DNA of 64,000 nt from assembly GCA_017457155.1 (NCBI GenBank), contig JAFTHZ010000020.1, positions 1 through 64,000 on the forward strand, given 5' to 3'. Each line of letters opens with the position of its first letter. Positions within the stretch are counted from its first letter, which is position 1. The stretch is from Ruminococcus sp. (GTDB lineage: Bacteria > Bacillota > Clostridia > Oscillospirales > Acutalibacteraceae). Both the position numbers and the translations under genes were made by a program. The notes below the pieces were generated by a model, which saw nothing but the letters and a program-made list of their open reading frames with translations, made no database searches and was not told the origin of the DNA. This document shows, piece by piece, positions 52,512 to 61,579 of this stretch.

Positions 52512-54506
52512 ATGCAGAGAATAGGCGTATTCGTATGCTGGTGCGGAAGCAATATTGCCGGTACGGTTGATGTACAGGCGGTATCTGATGCTCTCAGAAA
52601 TGAGCCGGGAGTTGTTTTCTCCACCAACTATCAATATATGTGTTCACAGGCGGGTCAGGATATTATCATCCAGGCGGTCAAGGAGCATAATCTGACAGGA
52701 ATCGTAGTGTGTTCCTGTTCACCCCGTATGCACGAGGCAACCTTCCGAAAGACTGCAGCCGCTGCAGGTCTCAATCCTTATATGGTAGAGATTGCTAATA
52801 TTCGTGAGCAGTGTTCATGGGTACATAAGGATATGGCATCAGGCACAGAGAAGGCCATCATCCTTGGCAAGGCTGCTGTTGCGAAGGTAAACCTCAACGC
52901 ACCTCTTACCCCCGGAGAGACCCCTGTCACAAAGCGCGCACTGGTTATTGGTGGCGGTATAGCGGGTATCCAGACAGCTCTGGATATTGCAGATGCAGGT
53001 TTCCCTGTTGATATTGTTGAGAAAAATCCTACTATCGGTGGAAAGATGGCGCAGCTTGACAAGACTTTTCCCACACTGGATTGTGCGGCCTGTATCCTGA
53101 CTCCCAAAATGGTAGATGTTGCCCAGAATGACAATATCCGTATTTTCTCATACAGTGAGGTAGAAGATATCAAGGGCTTTGTAGGCAATTTTGACGTAAA
53201 GATCAGAAAAAAGGCCCGTTTTGTCAAAGAGGATATATGTACAGGATGCGGACTCTGTACAGAGAAGTGTCCCGTAAGGAAAGTCCCCAATGAGTTTAAT
53301 CTGGGAATGGATAACCGCAGAGCTATCTATATTCCTTTTGCACAGGCAGTTCCCAAGGTTGCAACCATCGACCCTGATGCCTGTAATATGCTGAAGTCCG
53401 GCAAGTGCGGCGTGTGCTCAAAGGTATGTACTGCAGGTGCCATTGATTACAAACAACAGGACGAGATATTGGATGAGAAGTATGGTGCTATTGTTGTTGC
53501 CACAGGCTTCAATCCAATCAGCATGGACAAGTTTGACGAGTATGCCTACAATCAGTCCAAGGATGTCATCACCTCATTGGAGTTTGAGCGTCTGACAAAT
53601 GCTGCAGGTCCCACACAGGGCAAGCTCCTGCGTCCTTCTGACCTGAAGCATCCCCACACCATAGTTTTCGTACAGTGTGTGGGTTCACGTTGTGCCTCCT
53701 GTGCCGAAAAAGGCAAGGAGTACTGCTCCAAAATTTGCTGTATGTATACCGCAAAGCACGCAATGCTTATCAGAGACAAATACCCTGACACAGAGGTGTA
53801 TGTCTTCTATATTGATGTTCGTACTCCCGGAAAGAATTTTGATGAGTTCTATCGTCGTGCTGTGGAGGAGTACGGAGTAAAGTACATCAAGGGTATGGTA
53901 GGTAAGGTAGTTCCCGAGGGCGACAAGCTCAAGGTTCAGGCATCTGACCTTATAGCAGGCAAGCAGCTTCATATTGATGCTGACCTTGTTGTACTTGCAG
54001 CTGCTATCGAACCCGACAAATCTGCCCGTCCTCTGGCAACAATGCTAACTGCCAGTATGGATACCAACGATTTCTTCACAGAAGCACATCCTAAGCTTCG
54101 TCCTGTAGAGAGTCCTACAGCAGGCGTGTTCCTCTCAGGTGCATGTCAGGGACCCAAGGATATCCCTGAGACAGTTTCTCAGGCATCTGCTGCGGCAGCT
54201 AAGGTCATTGGCCTTCTTGTGAAGGACAAGCTTACAGGTAACCCCTGTGTTGCTTCTGCCAACGAGATGATGTGCAACGGCTGTTCTACTTGTGAGAGAG
54301 TATGTCCCTACGGAGCAATTACCTATATAGACAAGGAGTTCCGTATGCCTGACAGAACAGTGGCTACCCGACGTGTTGCACAGGTCAATCCTGCCGTGTG
54401 TCAGGGTTGCGGCGCATGTACCGTTGCATGTATGTCAGGCGCTATGGATCTGCGTGGATTTATGAGTTCACAGATTATTGCGGAGGTGGATGCAATATGC
54501 AAGTAA
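52512..54506 (+). CDS. hdrA: HdrA-like FAD/iron-sulfur subunit, candidate electron-bifurcating centre
   Basis: 664 aa, full-length HdrA. N-terminal Cys region (GVFVCWCGSNIAG), FAD Rossmann loop VIGGGIAGIQTALD (about 143-156), inserted ferredoxin with CTGCGLCTEKCPV and a further Cys set near GKCGVCSKVC, and C-terminal double ferredoxin CNGCSTCERVCPYG and CQGCGACTVACMSG. The FAD of HdrA is the established bifurcation site in HdrABC-MvhAGD. Here NADH would replace H2 through FlxA. Overlaps flxD by 10 nt. Confidence 0.93.
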   Translation: MQRIGVFVCWCGSNIAGTVDVQAVSDALRNEPGVVFSTNYQYMCSQAGQDIIIQAVKEHNLTGIVVCSCSPRMHEATFRKTAAAAGLNPYMVEIANIREQCSWVHKDMASGTEKAIILGKAAVAKVNLNAPLTPGETPVTKRALVIGGGIAGIQTALDIADAGFPVDIVEKNPTIGGKMAQLDKTFPTLDCAACILTPKMVDVAQNDNIRIFSYSEVEDIKGFVGNFDVKIRKKARFVKEDICTGCGLCTEKCPVRKVPNEFNLGMDNRRAIYIPFAQAVPKVATIDPDACNMLKSGKCGVCSKVCTAGAIDYKQQDEILDEKYGAIVVATGFNPISMDKFDEYAYNQSKDVITSLEFERLTNAAGPTQGKLLRPSDLKHPHTIVFVQCVGSRCASCAEKGKEYCSKICCMYTAKHAMLIRDKYPDTEVYVFYIDVRTPGKNFDEFYRRAVEEYGVKYIKGMVGKVVPEGDKLKVQASDLIAGKQLHIDADLVVLAAAIEPDKSARPLATMLTASMDTNDFFTEAHPKLRPVESPTAGVFLSGACQGPKDIPETVSQASAAAAKVIGLLVKDKLTGNPCVASANEMMCNGCSTCERVCPYGAITYIDKEFRMPDRTVATRRVAQVNPAVCQGCGACTVACMSGAMDLRGFMSSQIIAEVDAICK

Positions 54507-54931
54507 ACAAGTACAGACCCCTTATCGTTGCATTCTGCTGCAACTGGTGTTCTTATGCAGGCGCAGACTTGGCAGGTAACAATCGACTGAATTATCCTGC
54601 AGACGTTAAGATTATCCGTGTGCCCTGCTCCTGCAGAGTTAATCCTTCATTTGTGCTACGTGCTTTCCAGCGTGGTGCTGATGGAGTTATCATCTGCGGA
54701 TGTCACCCCGGAGATTGTCACTATACATCAGGTAACTACTACACCCGTCGTCGTATGGCACTGCTTTTTTCAATGCTTGATTATCTTGGCATTGAGCGGG
54801 AGCGTACCCGTCTTGAGTGGGTGTCTGCTGCCGAAGGCGCAAAGTTTGCGGCTACTATGAATGATTTTGCAGAGCAGGTTGCTGCTCTGGGAGAGAACAA
54901 GAGACTGGAGGACCTGCGATGCAAAAGATAA
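54497..54931 (+). CDS. flxD: FlxD/MvhD-like [2Fe-2S] subunit
   Basis: 144 aa from ATG 54497 with GGAGGTGG upstream. The longer open frame starts inside hdrA and is rejected. Conserved Cys pattern CCNWCSYAGAD, VPCSCR and CGCHPGDCHY typical of MvhD, which links an electron input module to HdrA. Overlaps hdrA (10 nt) and flxC (13 nt). Confidence 0.92.
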   Translation: MQVNKYRPLIVAFCCNWCSYAGADLAGNNRLNYPADVKIIRVPCSCRVNPSFVLRAFQRGADGVIICGCHPGDCHYTSGNYYTRRRMALLFSMLDYLGIERERTRLEWVSAAEGAKFAATMNDFAEQVAALGENKRLEDLRCKR

Positions 54932-55914
54932 ATCGAGATGTTCTGATCGACAGAGCGATTTCTCTGCTGAACTCAGGACAGGTCAGCTCTGTACTGGGAT
55001 GGCGTCAGGGAGAGTTCTTCTATGATGTGACCCCTGCAGTCTTTACTGATGAGAATGATATCAGAGAAAATTTTGTATGGAATGATTTCTGCGGTGCTAA
55101 TTTTTCCAAATATCTTGTCTCAAAGACAAAGGCTTCTGATGGAAAGATTCTTGTTTTCCTCAAGCCCTGTGACACATATAGCTTCAACCAGCTGTTGACA
55201 GAGCACAGGTTTGACCGCGAAAAGGTATATGTAATAGGAATCCCTTGTGAGGGAATGGTTGATACTGGCAAACTGAAGGCTCAGGTAGGAGATGGTCTTG
55301 TTTCTGCACAGAGCACAGAGGAAGGACTTCTGGTCACAACTCTGTATTCAGATGAGCCTGTGAATGTTGATATAAAAAGTGTTCTTGCAGAGAGATGTAT
55401 TAACTGCAAGAGCAAAAAGCACGTTGCCTATGATGAGCTTCTTGGCGATGAGGGTCAGATTGAGGACTCTGACCGATTTGATGAAGTAGCAAGGATCGAG
55501 GCTATGTCCCCTGATGAGAGGTTTGCGTTCTGGCAGGGAGAATTGTCCCGTTGCATCCGATGCAATGCATGCCGTGATGTGTGTCCTGCCTGCACCTGTG
55601 AGAAATGTGTGTTTGACAATCCTGTCTCAGGAGTAGAGAACAAGGCTCCCGTCAACAGCTTTGAGGAGAAGATGTTCCATATTATCCGAGCTTTCCACGT
55701 GGCAGGAAGATGTACAGACTGCGGAGAATGCTCCAGAGTTTGTCCCCAGAATATTCCTCTGCATCTGCTCAACAGAAAGTTTATCAAGGATATCAACGGC
55801 TTCTACGGAGAATACCAGGCAGGAGAGTGTGTGGGAAGTCGTGCACCTCTTGTTGATTATAATCTTGAGGATTTAGAGGCATCCGATGTTTTTGAGGGGA
55901 GGGATACACAGTGA
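54919..55914 (+). CDS. flxC: FlxC-like iron-sulfur protein
   Basis: 331 aa. An N-terminal region of about 190 residues (FLKPCDTYSFNQLL, VIGIPCEGMVD) related to the beta subunit of F420 hydrogenase/dehydrogenase, then a two-cluster ferredoxin domain (CIRCNACRDVCPAC, CTDCGECSRVCPQN). Matches FlxC of the FlxABCD-HdrABC systems described in anaerobes. Stop overlaps the flxB GTG (GTGA). Confidence 0.85.
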   Translation: MQKINRDVLIDRAISLLNSGQVSSVLGWRQGEFFYDVTPAVFTDENDIRENFVWNDFCGANFSKYLVSKTKASDGKILVFLKPCDTYSFNQLLTEHRFDREKVYVIGIPCEGMVDTGKLKAQVGDGLVSAQSTEEGLLVTTLYSDEPVNVDIKSVLAERCINCKSKKHVAYDELLGDEGQIEDSDRFDEVARIEAMSPDERFAFWQGELSRCIRCNACRDVCPACTCEKCVFDNPVSGVENKAPVNSFEEKMFHIIRAFHVAGRCTDCGECSRVCPQNIPLHLLNRKFIKDINGFYGEYQAGECVGSRAPLVDYNLEDLEASDVFEGRDTQ

Positions 55915-56936
55915 TTCGCAAGTGTTCCTTAACTAAGCTGAACGATTTTTTTGCAGCAATCGCAGGTGACAAAACCCTCTACATCCCTGCATCTGACGGT
56001 GCAGGCGGTGCTGTGTACAAAAAATGGGACAGCAACACACAGTATCTTGATGTTCTCAATACTGTGAAAAGCCCCAAGGACTTTTTCTTTCCTCATACAG
56101 AGGATCTGATGGAGTTTAAGGTCAAGGGCAAGAATATAGAACTTCTTGATATCAGACAGGAGTCCGAGGATTTTGTGGTTTTCGGAGTACGTCCCTGTGA
56201 CGTCAAGAGCTTTGATATTCTCGACAGAGTATTCCTTTCTGAACCTGTAGACAGCTATTATGCGTCACGCAGAGAGCATGGGATTATCATCTCCTTGGCA
56301 TGCAGCAAGCCTTCAGAGACCTGCTTCTGCACTACTTTCGATATTGACCCCACAGAGCCTGAGGGAGATATCTCTGCATGGAAGACAGATGATGCACTGT
56401 ATCTGCGTGCCAATACCGAGAAAGGCGAGGCCCTTATGGCTTTGGTTGAGCACCTGACCGAGGAGTGCGACGATGCTCCCGTAGTGGCTCAGAAGCAGAA
56501 TGTAAAGAAGATTCTTGACAAACTTCCTTTGGCAGGTTTGAAGCTTGACGTTTTTGGAAAAGGCAAAACCGAAGAGTTATTTGATGATCCTGCTTGGGAT
56601 ACACTCTCTGAGGCTTGTCTCGGATGTGGCACATGTACCTTTGTGTGTCCTACCTGTCAGTGCTACGATATAAAAGATTTTGATACAGGAAACGGCGTGA
56701 TTCGTTATCGATGCTGGGATTCCTGTATGTTCAGCGAGTTTACAAAGATGGCTCACGGCAATCCGCGTCTGACTCAAAAAGAGCGTTTTCGTCAGCGTTT
56801 TATGCACAAGCTTGTGTATTATCCTGACAACAACGATGGCCTTTTCAGCTGTGTAGGTTGCGGACGTTGCCTTGCAAAATGTCCTGTTTCTATGAATATA
56901 GCAAAGGTCATGAAGAAACTTGGAGGTGAGAAGTAA
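55911..56936 (+). CDS. flxB: FlxB-like iron-sulfur protein (AsrA/hydrogenase-beta type)
   Basis: 341 aa, GTG start after GAGGGGAGGG. N-terminal domain with FGVRPCDVKSFDILD and a Cys-rich patch (CSKPSETCFCTTF), C-terminal double [4Fe-4S] (CLGCGTCTFVCPTC, CVGCGRCLAKCPVS). Related to AsrA and sulfhydrogenase beta subunits, which relay electrons from the flavin subunit. Overlaps flxA by 1 nt. Confidence 0.88.
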   Translation: MIRKCSLTKLNDFFAAIAGDKTLYIPASDGAGGAVYKKWDSNTQYLDVLNTVKSPKDFFFPHTEDLMEFKVKGKNIELLDIRQESEDFVVFGVRPCDVKSFDILDRVFLSEPVDSYYASRREHGIIISLACSKPSETCFCTTFDIDPTEPEGDISAWKTDDALYLRANTEKGEALMALVEHLTEECDDAPVVAQKQNVKKILDKLPLAGLKLDVFGKGKTEELFDDPAWDTLSEACLGCGTCTFVCPTCQCYDIKDFDTGNGVIRYRCWDSCMFSEFTKMAHGNPRLTQKERFRQRFMHKLVYYPDNNDGLFSCVGCGRCLAKCPVSMNIAKVMKKLGGEK

Positions 56937-57769
56937 TGAACAATCGTCCCGAGACACTTATCCCTGTGATAGGAGTAATTACAGATGTTCGTATTGACAC
57001 CCCTGATGTAAAGACTTTTCGTGTTGTAACCCCCGATGGAAAGAAAGCGTTTGACCACAAACCCGGTCAGTGTGCCATGCTCTCCATTCCCGGTGTGGGT
57101 GAGGCAATGTTTTCAATTACCTCCTCACCCACAAACACAGAGTTTATGGAGTTTTCTATCAAAAAATGCGGTTGTGTGACCGATTGGTTGCATCAGGCAG
57201 AGGTTGGTCAGCAGCTTACTATCAGAGGACCCTACGGAAGACCTTTCCCTGTTGATGATGAATTTGCGGGCAAGGACCTGTTGTTTATTGCGGGTGGTAT
57301 TGGATTGGCTCCTCTGCGTTCAGTTATCAACTATTGTCGTCACTATCGTGACAGATATGGAGAGATAGATATTGTCTATGGCTCCCGTAGTAGTGCAGAC
57401 CTTGTTGATTATCAGGAGATTATCGAGGAATGGACAAAGGACACCGGTGTCCGAGTTCACCTGACAATCGATAATCCCGAGGAGGGATGGGATGGTCATG
57501 TAGGCTTTGTTCCCTCCTATGTGAAGGAGCTCTCATTCGAGACCAACAAGACTGCCATTATTTGCGGACCTCCCATTATGATCAAGTTCACCCTTGATGC
57601 CATGATTGAGATGGGCTTTGCCAAGGAGCAGGTATATACCACTATGGAGCTTCGTATGAAGTGCGGAGTAGGCAAGTGCGGCAGATGTAACATCGGCTCT
57701 AAATATGTTTGCAAGGATGGTCCCGTATTCCGTTGTGACGAGCTTTCAGAGCTTCCCGACGAGTACTGA
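56936..57769 (+). CDS. flxA: FlxA-like NAD(P)H-binding flavoprotein
   Basis: 277 aa ferredoxin-reductase fold. FAD domain (KPGQCAMLSIPGVG, FSITSSPT), NAD domain (FIAGGIGLAPLRSVI, YGSRSSADLVD, CGPPIMIKF) and a C-terminal [2Fe-2S] motif MKCGVGKCGRCNIG plus YVCKDGP, as in PyrK/AsrB. Expected to oxidise NADH and feed FlxB/C/D and HdrA. Confidence 0.92.
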   Translation: MNNRPETLIPVIGVITDVRIDTPDVKTFRVVTPDGKKAFDHKPGQCAMLSIPGVGEAMFSITSSPTNTEFMEFSIKKCGCVTDWLHQAEVGQQLTIRGPYGRPFPVDDEFAGKDLLFIAGGIGLAPLRSVINYCRHYRDRYGEIDIVYGSRSSADLVDYQEIIEEWTKDTGVRVHLTIDNPEEGWDGHVGFVPSYVKELSFETNKTAIICGPPIMIKFTLDAMIEMGFAKEQVYTTMELRMKCGVGKCGRCNIGSKYVCKDGPVFRCDELSELPDEY

Positions 57770-57784
57770 TTGGAGGATATGAAA

Positions 57785-58459
57785 ATGGAAAATATGGTAA
57801 ACGTTTTTCTGTTCGGAAAGAAGTACGCTGTTCCGGACAATCTGACAATAATGCGTGCCATGGAGTATGCAGGCTATGAGCTTGTCCGTGGCTGTGGTTG
57901 CCGCAACGGTTTCTGCGGAGCATGTGCCACTATTTATCGCATTAAGGGCGACAGAGAGCTCAAGGCTTGTCTTGCTTGCCAGACCAAGGTAGAGGATAAT
58001 ATGTATATCGCAACTCTGCCTTTCTTTCCTCTGGTCAAGCAGGTCTATGATATCGAGAATATACCCACCACCGAGCAGGTGATGATGCAGCTTTATCCTG
58101 AGATTTATGCCTGTATCGGTTGTAATGCCTGCACAAAGTCCTGTACTCAGGGGCTGAATGTTATGCAGTATATCTCTTATGCACAGAGAGGTGACTTTGC
58201 AGCTTGTGCAGAGGAGTCCTTTGACTGTGTAATGTGCGGAGTATGTTCTTCCCGCTGTCCTGCAGGAATCTCTCATCCTCAGGTTGGTATGCTTGCAAGA
58301 CGTATCAACGGCAAGTATCTTGCTCCAGGATGTGACCATCTGGAGAATAGGGTCAGAGAGATTCAGGACGGAACCTTCACAGAGCTTATTGAGTCACTTA
58401 TGCAGAAGCCTGTAGAAGAGATGAAAGAACTTTATAACAATAGAGATATAGAGAAGTAA
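57785..58459 (+). CDS. frdB: Fumarate reductase iron-sulfur subunit, TfrB-like without CCG domain
   Basis: 224 aa from ATG 57785, 8 nt after GGAGG. An N-terminal [2Fe-2S] domain (RGCGCRNGFCGACATIY and KACLAC) and two cluster motifs, CIGCNACTKSCTQG and CVMCGVCSSRCPAG. Quinone-linked FrdB has a [3Fe-4S] cluster at the last site, with the second Cys replaced; here that Cys is present, predicting [4Fe-4S]. Methanogen TfrB has a fused C-terminal CCG (HdrB-like) part, absent here, while a separate hdrB lies in the same cluster. Confidence 0.85.
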   Translation: MENMVNVFLFGKKYAVPDNLTIMRAMEYAGYELVRGCGCRNGFCGACATIYRIKGDRELKACLACQTKVEDNMYIATLPFFPLVKQVYDIENIPTTEQVMMQLYPEIYACIGCNACTKSCTQGLNVMQYISYAQRGDFAACAEESFDCVMCGVCSSRCPAGISHPQVGMLARRINGKYLAPGCDHLENRVREIQDGTFTELIESLMQKPVEEMKELYNNRDIEK

Positions 58460-58472
58460 GGAGGGCTATTAC

Positions 58473-60071
58473 ATGTATTCAGAACAGTTTCAGAAATCTC
58501 TGCAGGCTGTGGCTGATGCCAGAGAGGCAAACATCGCCTACGAGCCTCAGCGAATGACAGCCCAGCAGAAGGAGGACCTCCTGAAGGAGTATCATCCCGA
58601 CTACAAGACTTCCGAGTTCACAGAGCTTCTGATAGGCCCCAACAAGGGCGACAAAGTGCCCCACGAGCTTGCCGAGACTCTGCAGGCTCACTCAAGAATC
58701 AAGGCAGAGGACGTAGACCTAGCAACCCCTGACTACGATGTTGATGTGCTCATCATCGGTGGTGGCGGAGCAGGTGCTTCTGCTGCAATTGAGGCACATA
58801 ACTCAGGCGCCAGCGTAATGATAGTTACAAAACTTCGCATCGGTGATGCCAACACTATGATGGCAGAGGGCGGTATTCAGGCAGCTGACAAGGAGAATGA
58901 CTCTCCTGCAATCCACTTTGTGGATGCTTTCGGTGGCGGTCACTTTGCAGCCAAGCGAGAGCTTCTGAGTAAGCTTGTGTGCGATGCCCCCGAGGCTATT
59001 CAATGGCTTTCTGGGCTGGGTGTTGAGTTTGACAAAGACCCACAGGGCAATATGATCACCACCCACGGCGGAGGTACATCACGCAAGCGTATGCATGCGG
59101 CAAAGGACTACTCAGGTGCCGAGATAATGCGTACTCTCCGTGATGAGGTGCTCAATCGTCAGATTCCTGTTGTAGATTTTACTTCCGCAATCGAGCTTAT
59201 TCTTGATACTAACGGCAACGCAGCCGGTGCAGTGCTTATGAACATGGAGACAAAGGAACTCCTTGTTGCAAGGGCAAAGACCGTTATCATCGCTACCGGC
59301 GGTGCAGGACGTATGCACTATCAGGGATTCCCCACATCAAACCATTATGGAGCTACAGCCGATGGCCTTGTGCTGGGATACAGAGTCGGCGCAAAGCTTC
59401 TCTATGCTGAGACACTTCAGTACCATCCCACAGGAGCTGCTTTCCCCGAGCAGATTTTCGGTGCTCTCGTTACCGAGAAAGTCCGCTCTCTGGGAGCAAA
59501 GCTTGTCAATGAAAAAGGCGAGGTGTTCATGCATCCCCTGGAGACCCGTGATGTTGCAGCAGCTTCTATCATCCGTGAATGTTCCGACAGAGACAACGGC
59601 ATTGATACAGGAAGCGGCAAGGGTGTATGGCTTGATACTCCCATGATCGAAAAAATCGGCGGAGAGGGAACAATCGAAAAAAGAATTCCAGCTATGATGC
59701 GTATGTTTGAGAAGTACGGCATCGATATTCGCAAGGAGCCTATCCTCGTATATCCCACACTTCACTACCAGAACGGTGGTCTCGATATTACTGAGGACTG
59801 TATGACCACCAATGTGGAGAACTTATATGTTGCAGGAGAGGCAATAGGAGGTATCCACGGCAGAAACCGTCTCATGGGTAACTCTCTCCTTGATATCATC
59901 GTTTTCGGTCGCTCAGCAGGCAAAAACGCCGCACAGAAGAGCAAGGATGTCACTATTGGTGAGCTTACTCTCGACCATATAGAGAAGTTTGAGCAGGAGA
60001 TTAAGGACGCAGGTATTGTTACTGACAGTGTTTCTCCCAAGCTTCTGCCTAAGTATACCAGAGATGTGTGA
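58473..60071 (+). CDS. frdA: Fumarate reductase flavoprotein subunit, soluble TfrA-like type
   Basis: 532 aa, AGGAGGG ribosome site. FAD loop DVLIIGGGGAGASAA starts near residue 91, leaving an 88-residue N-terminal extension without Cys that I do not recognise. Catalytic pattern of the family is kept: HPTG, Arg in TEKVRSLG, LHYQNGG, ETRD, and GNSLLDIIVFGR. The His that binds FAD covalently in membrane Sdh/Frd is Asn127 here (ANTMMAEGG), predicting non-covalent FAD. No anchor subunit genes follow. Most likely reduces fumarate to succinate with electrons from FrdB/Hdr-Flx. Could also be another acrylate-type reductase of this superfamily. Confidence 0.85.
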   Translation: MYSEQFQKSLQAVADAREANIAYEPQRMTAQQKEDLLKEYHPDYKTSEFTELLIGPNKGDKVPHELAETLQAHSRIKAEDVDLATPDYDVDVLIIGGGGAGASAAIEAHNSGASVMIVTKLRIGDANTMMAEGGIQAADKENDSPAIHFVDAFGGGHFAAKRELLSKLVCDAPEAIQWLSGLGVEFDKDPQGNMITTHGGGTSRKRMHAAKDYSGAEIMRTLRDEVLNRQIPVVDFTSAIELILDTNGNAAGAVLMNMETKELLVARAKTVIIATGGAGRMHYQGFPTSNHYGATADGLVLGYRVGAKLLYAETLQYHPTGAAFPEQIFGALVTEKVRSLGAKLVNEKGEVFMHPLETRDVAAASIIRECSDRDNGIDTGSGKGVWLDTPMIEKIGGEGTIEKRIPAMMRMFEKYGIDIRKEPILVYPTLHYQNGGLDITEDCMTTNVENLYVAGEAIGGIHGRNRLMGNSLLDIIVFGRSAGKNAAQKSKDVTIGELTLDHIEKFEQEIKDAGIVTDSVSPKLLPKYTRDV

Positions 60072-60123
60072 TAATTCTCTTGAAGAATTAAATTTTATAT
60101 ATGAAAAATAAGGAGATGGCGTA

Positions 60124-61383
60124 ATGTCTTTGTTCGGAGGGGTAATCTCCATCACAGGAGTTTCCTTCTTTCTGTTCTGTGTGTTTGCGATATTGGTTGT
60201 CGGATACGCATTAGGCAGAATCACTATCAAGGGTGTATCTCTTGGTGATGCAGGTGTATTTATTGTGGCACTTCTCTTCGGAGCTCTGTTCTGCTCAAGC
60301 TTTGTGACTGATGCTTTTGGCGCAGAACCCGTTGTATTCGACGCTAAATGGATGGAGCTTATAGAGAGTTTCGGTCTGGTGCTGTTTGTCACAAGCGTTG
60401 GATTTATTGCAGGCCCCAAGTTCTTTGCCAATATGAAGAAGAACTTCAAGTCCTATGTACTTCTGGGTTTGATCATTATCGTCGCAGGCGGATTGTCAGC
60501 TCTGGGTTGTATAGCTCTTGGTAAGTATGTTTTCGGATTTGGTGCAGATACAATAACCGATATTGACGGATTTGTTGCCATGATTGTTGGTTTGCTTTCA
60601 GGCTCTCTGACCTCAACCCCTGCTTTCTCAGCTGCCAAGGCAACTGTTGCGCCCGAGTACCAGAGTCTTGTTTCAGTGGGTCATGGTATTGCATACATAT
60701 TCGGAGTTGTGGGTGTTGTACTTTTTGTTCAGCTTATTCCCAAGCTCTCCAAAGCAGATATGGAGAGAGAACGTGCGTTGATTGCTGTTAAGGAGACAGA
60801 AACAGCAAAGAAAAAGAAGGAGAGAACCTTCCACTTTGATCATATGGGTCTTTGTGTATTCTCGCTTGCTGCTATCCTTGGTACAGTTGTAGGAAAAATC
60901 AAAATTCCCATGAGTTCCCAGGGCCTTGACGGCACATGCTTCTCACTGACAACCACAGGTGGTTGTTTGCTTGTGTCCCTTCTTATCGGACACTTCGGTG
61001 GAGTAGGCAAGGTGAGCCTTATGCCTGCAGAAACTACCCTCAAGCTTTTCCGCGAGCTTGGTCTTGTGCTCTTCCTTGTAGGTGCAGGTATTCCCGGCGG
61101 AATGGACTTTGTAGCCAACTTTAACGCAATGTACTTTGTTTATGGTATAATTATGACCATCATTCCCATGGTTCTTGGATACCTGTTTGCAAAGTATGTG
61201 CTGAAGCTTAATCTTCTCAACAATCTTGGTTCCATCACAGGCGGAATGACCAGTACCCCTGCGCTTGGTACACTTATTGGTGTTGCAGGAACAGAGGATG
61301 TTGCAGCAGCATATGCCGCAACATATCCCATAGCCCTCATCTCTGTAGTGCTGGTATCTCAGTTCCTGATACTTGTTTTCTAA
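60124..61383 (+). CDS. AspT/SucE-like (AAEx family) transporter, predicted succinate exporter
   Basis: 419 aa with about ten membrane segments in two homologous halves. Each half carries the GLLSGSLTSTPAFSAA or SITGGMTSTPALG signature of the aspartate:alanine exchanger family. The usual cytoplasmic TrkA_C domains between halves are replaced by a short Lys/Glu-rich loop (about residues 213-240). Family members include aspartate-alanine exchangers and the succinate exporter SucE of Corynebacterium. Position right after the fumarate reductase genes, 52 nt on, makes succinate or another C4-dicarboxylate the best guess. Confidence 0.82.
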   Translation: MSLFGGVISITGVSFFLFCVFAILVVGYALGRITIKGVSLGDAGVFIVALLFGALFCSSFVTDAFGAEPVVFDAKWMELIESFGLVLFVTSVGFIAGPKFFANMKKNFKSYVLLGLIIIVAGGLSALGCIALGKYVFGFGADTITDIDGFVAMIVGLLSGSLTSTPAFSAAKATVAPEYQSLVSVGHGIAYIFGVVGVVLFVQLIPKLSKADMERERALIAVKETETAKKKKERTFHFDHMGLCVFSLAAILGTVVGKIKIPMSSQGLDGTCFSLTTTGGCLLVSLLIGHFGGVGKVSLMPAETTLKLFRELGLVLFLVGAGIPGGMDFVANFNAMYFVYGIIMTIIPMVLGYLFAKYVLKLNLLNNLGSITGGMTSTPALGTLIGVAGTEDVAAAYAATYPIALISVVLVSQFLILVF

Positions 61384-61404
61384 AAAAATCTGTTATAAAC
61401 ATCA

Positions 61405-61430
61405 GACCCTTTCTGTTCACAGAGAGGGTC
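61405..61430 (+). terminator. Weak terminator hairpin after the transporter
   Basis: GACCCTTTCT/AGAGAGGGTC with one mismatch, followed by ACTTTATTT. Confidence 0.5.
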
Positions 61431-61519
61431 ACTTTATTTGCAAAAAAATATGTCAGTTATCGAAAAATTTTAGTAAAAAATAACATACAATTCTATATTC
61501 GCATTATAATATTTATTAA

Positions 61520-61547
61520 TTGTTATATAATTATTAACAATTATAAT
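61520..61547 (+). promoter_or_regulatory. Promoter of the FHA-ABC operon
   Basis: TTGTTA (61520-61525), 16-nt spacer, TATAAT (61542-61547) in a very AT-rich spacer. Confidence 0.55.
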
Positions 61548-61579
61548 ACCTATAAGTATTTTCAAGGGGACTCAATCTT

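Noticed and set aside
54398-54496. Longer FlxD starting inside hdrA
   Set aside because: The first 33 codons overlap the conserved ferredoxin end of HdrA; ATG 54497 has its own ribosome site.
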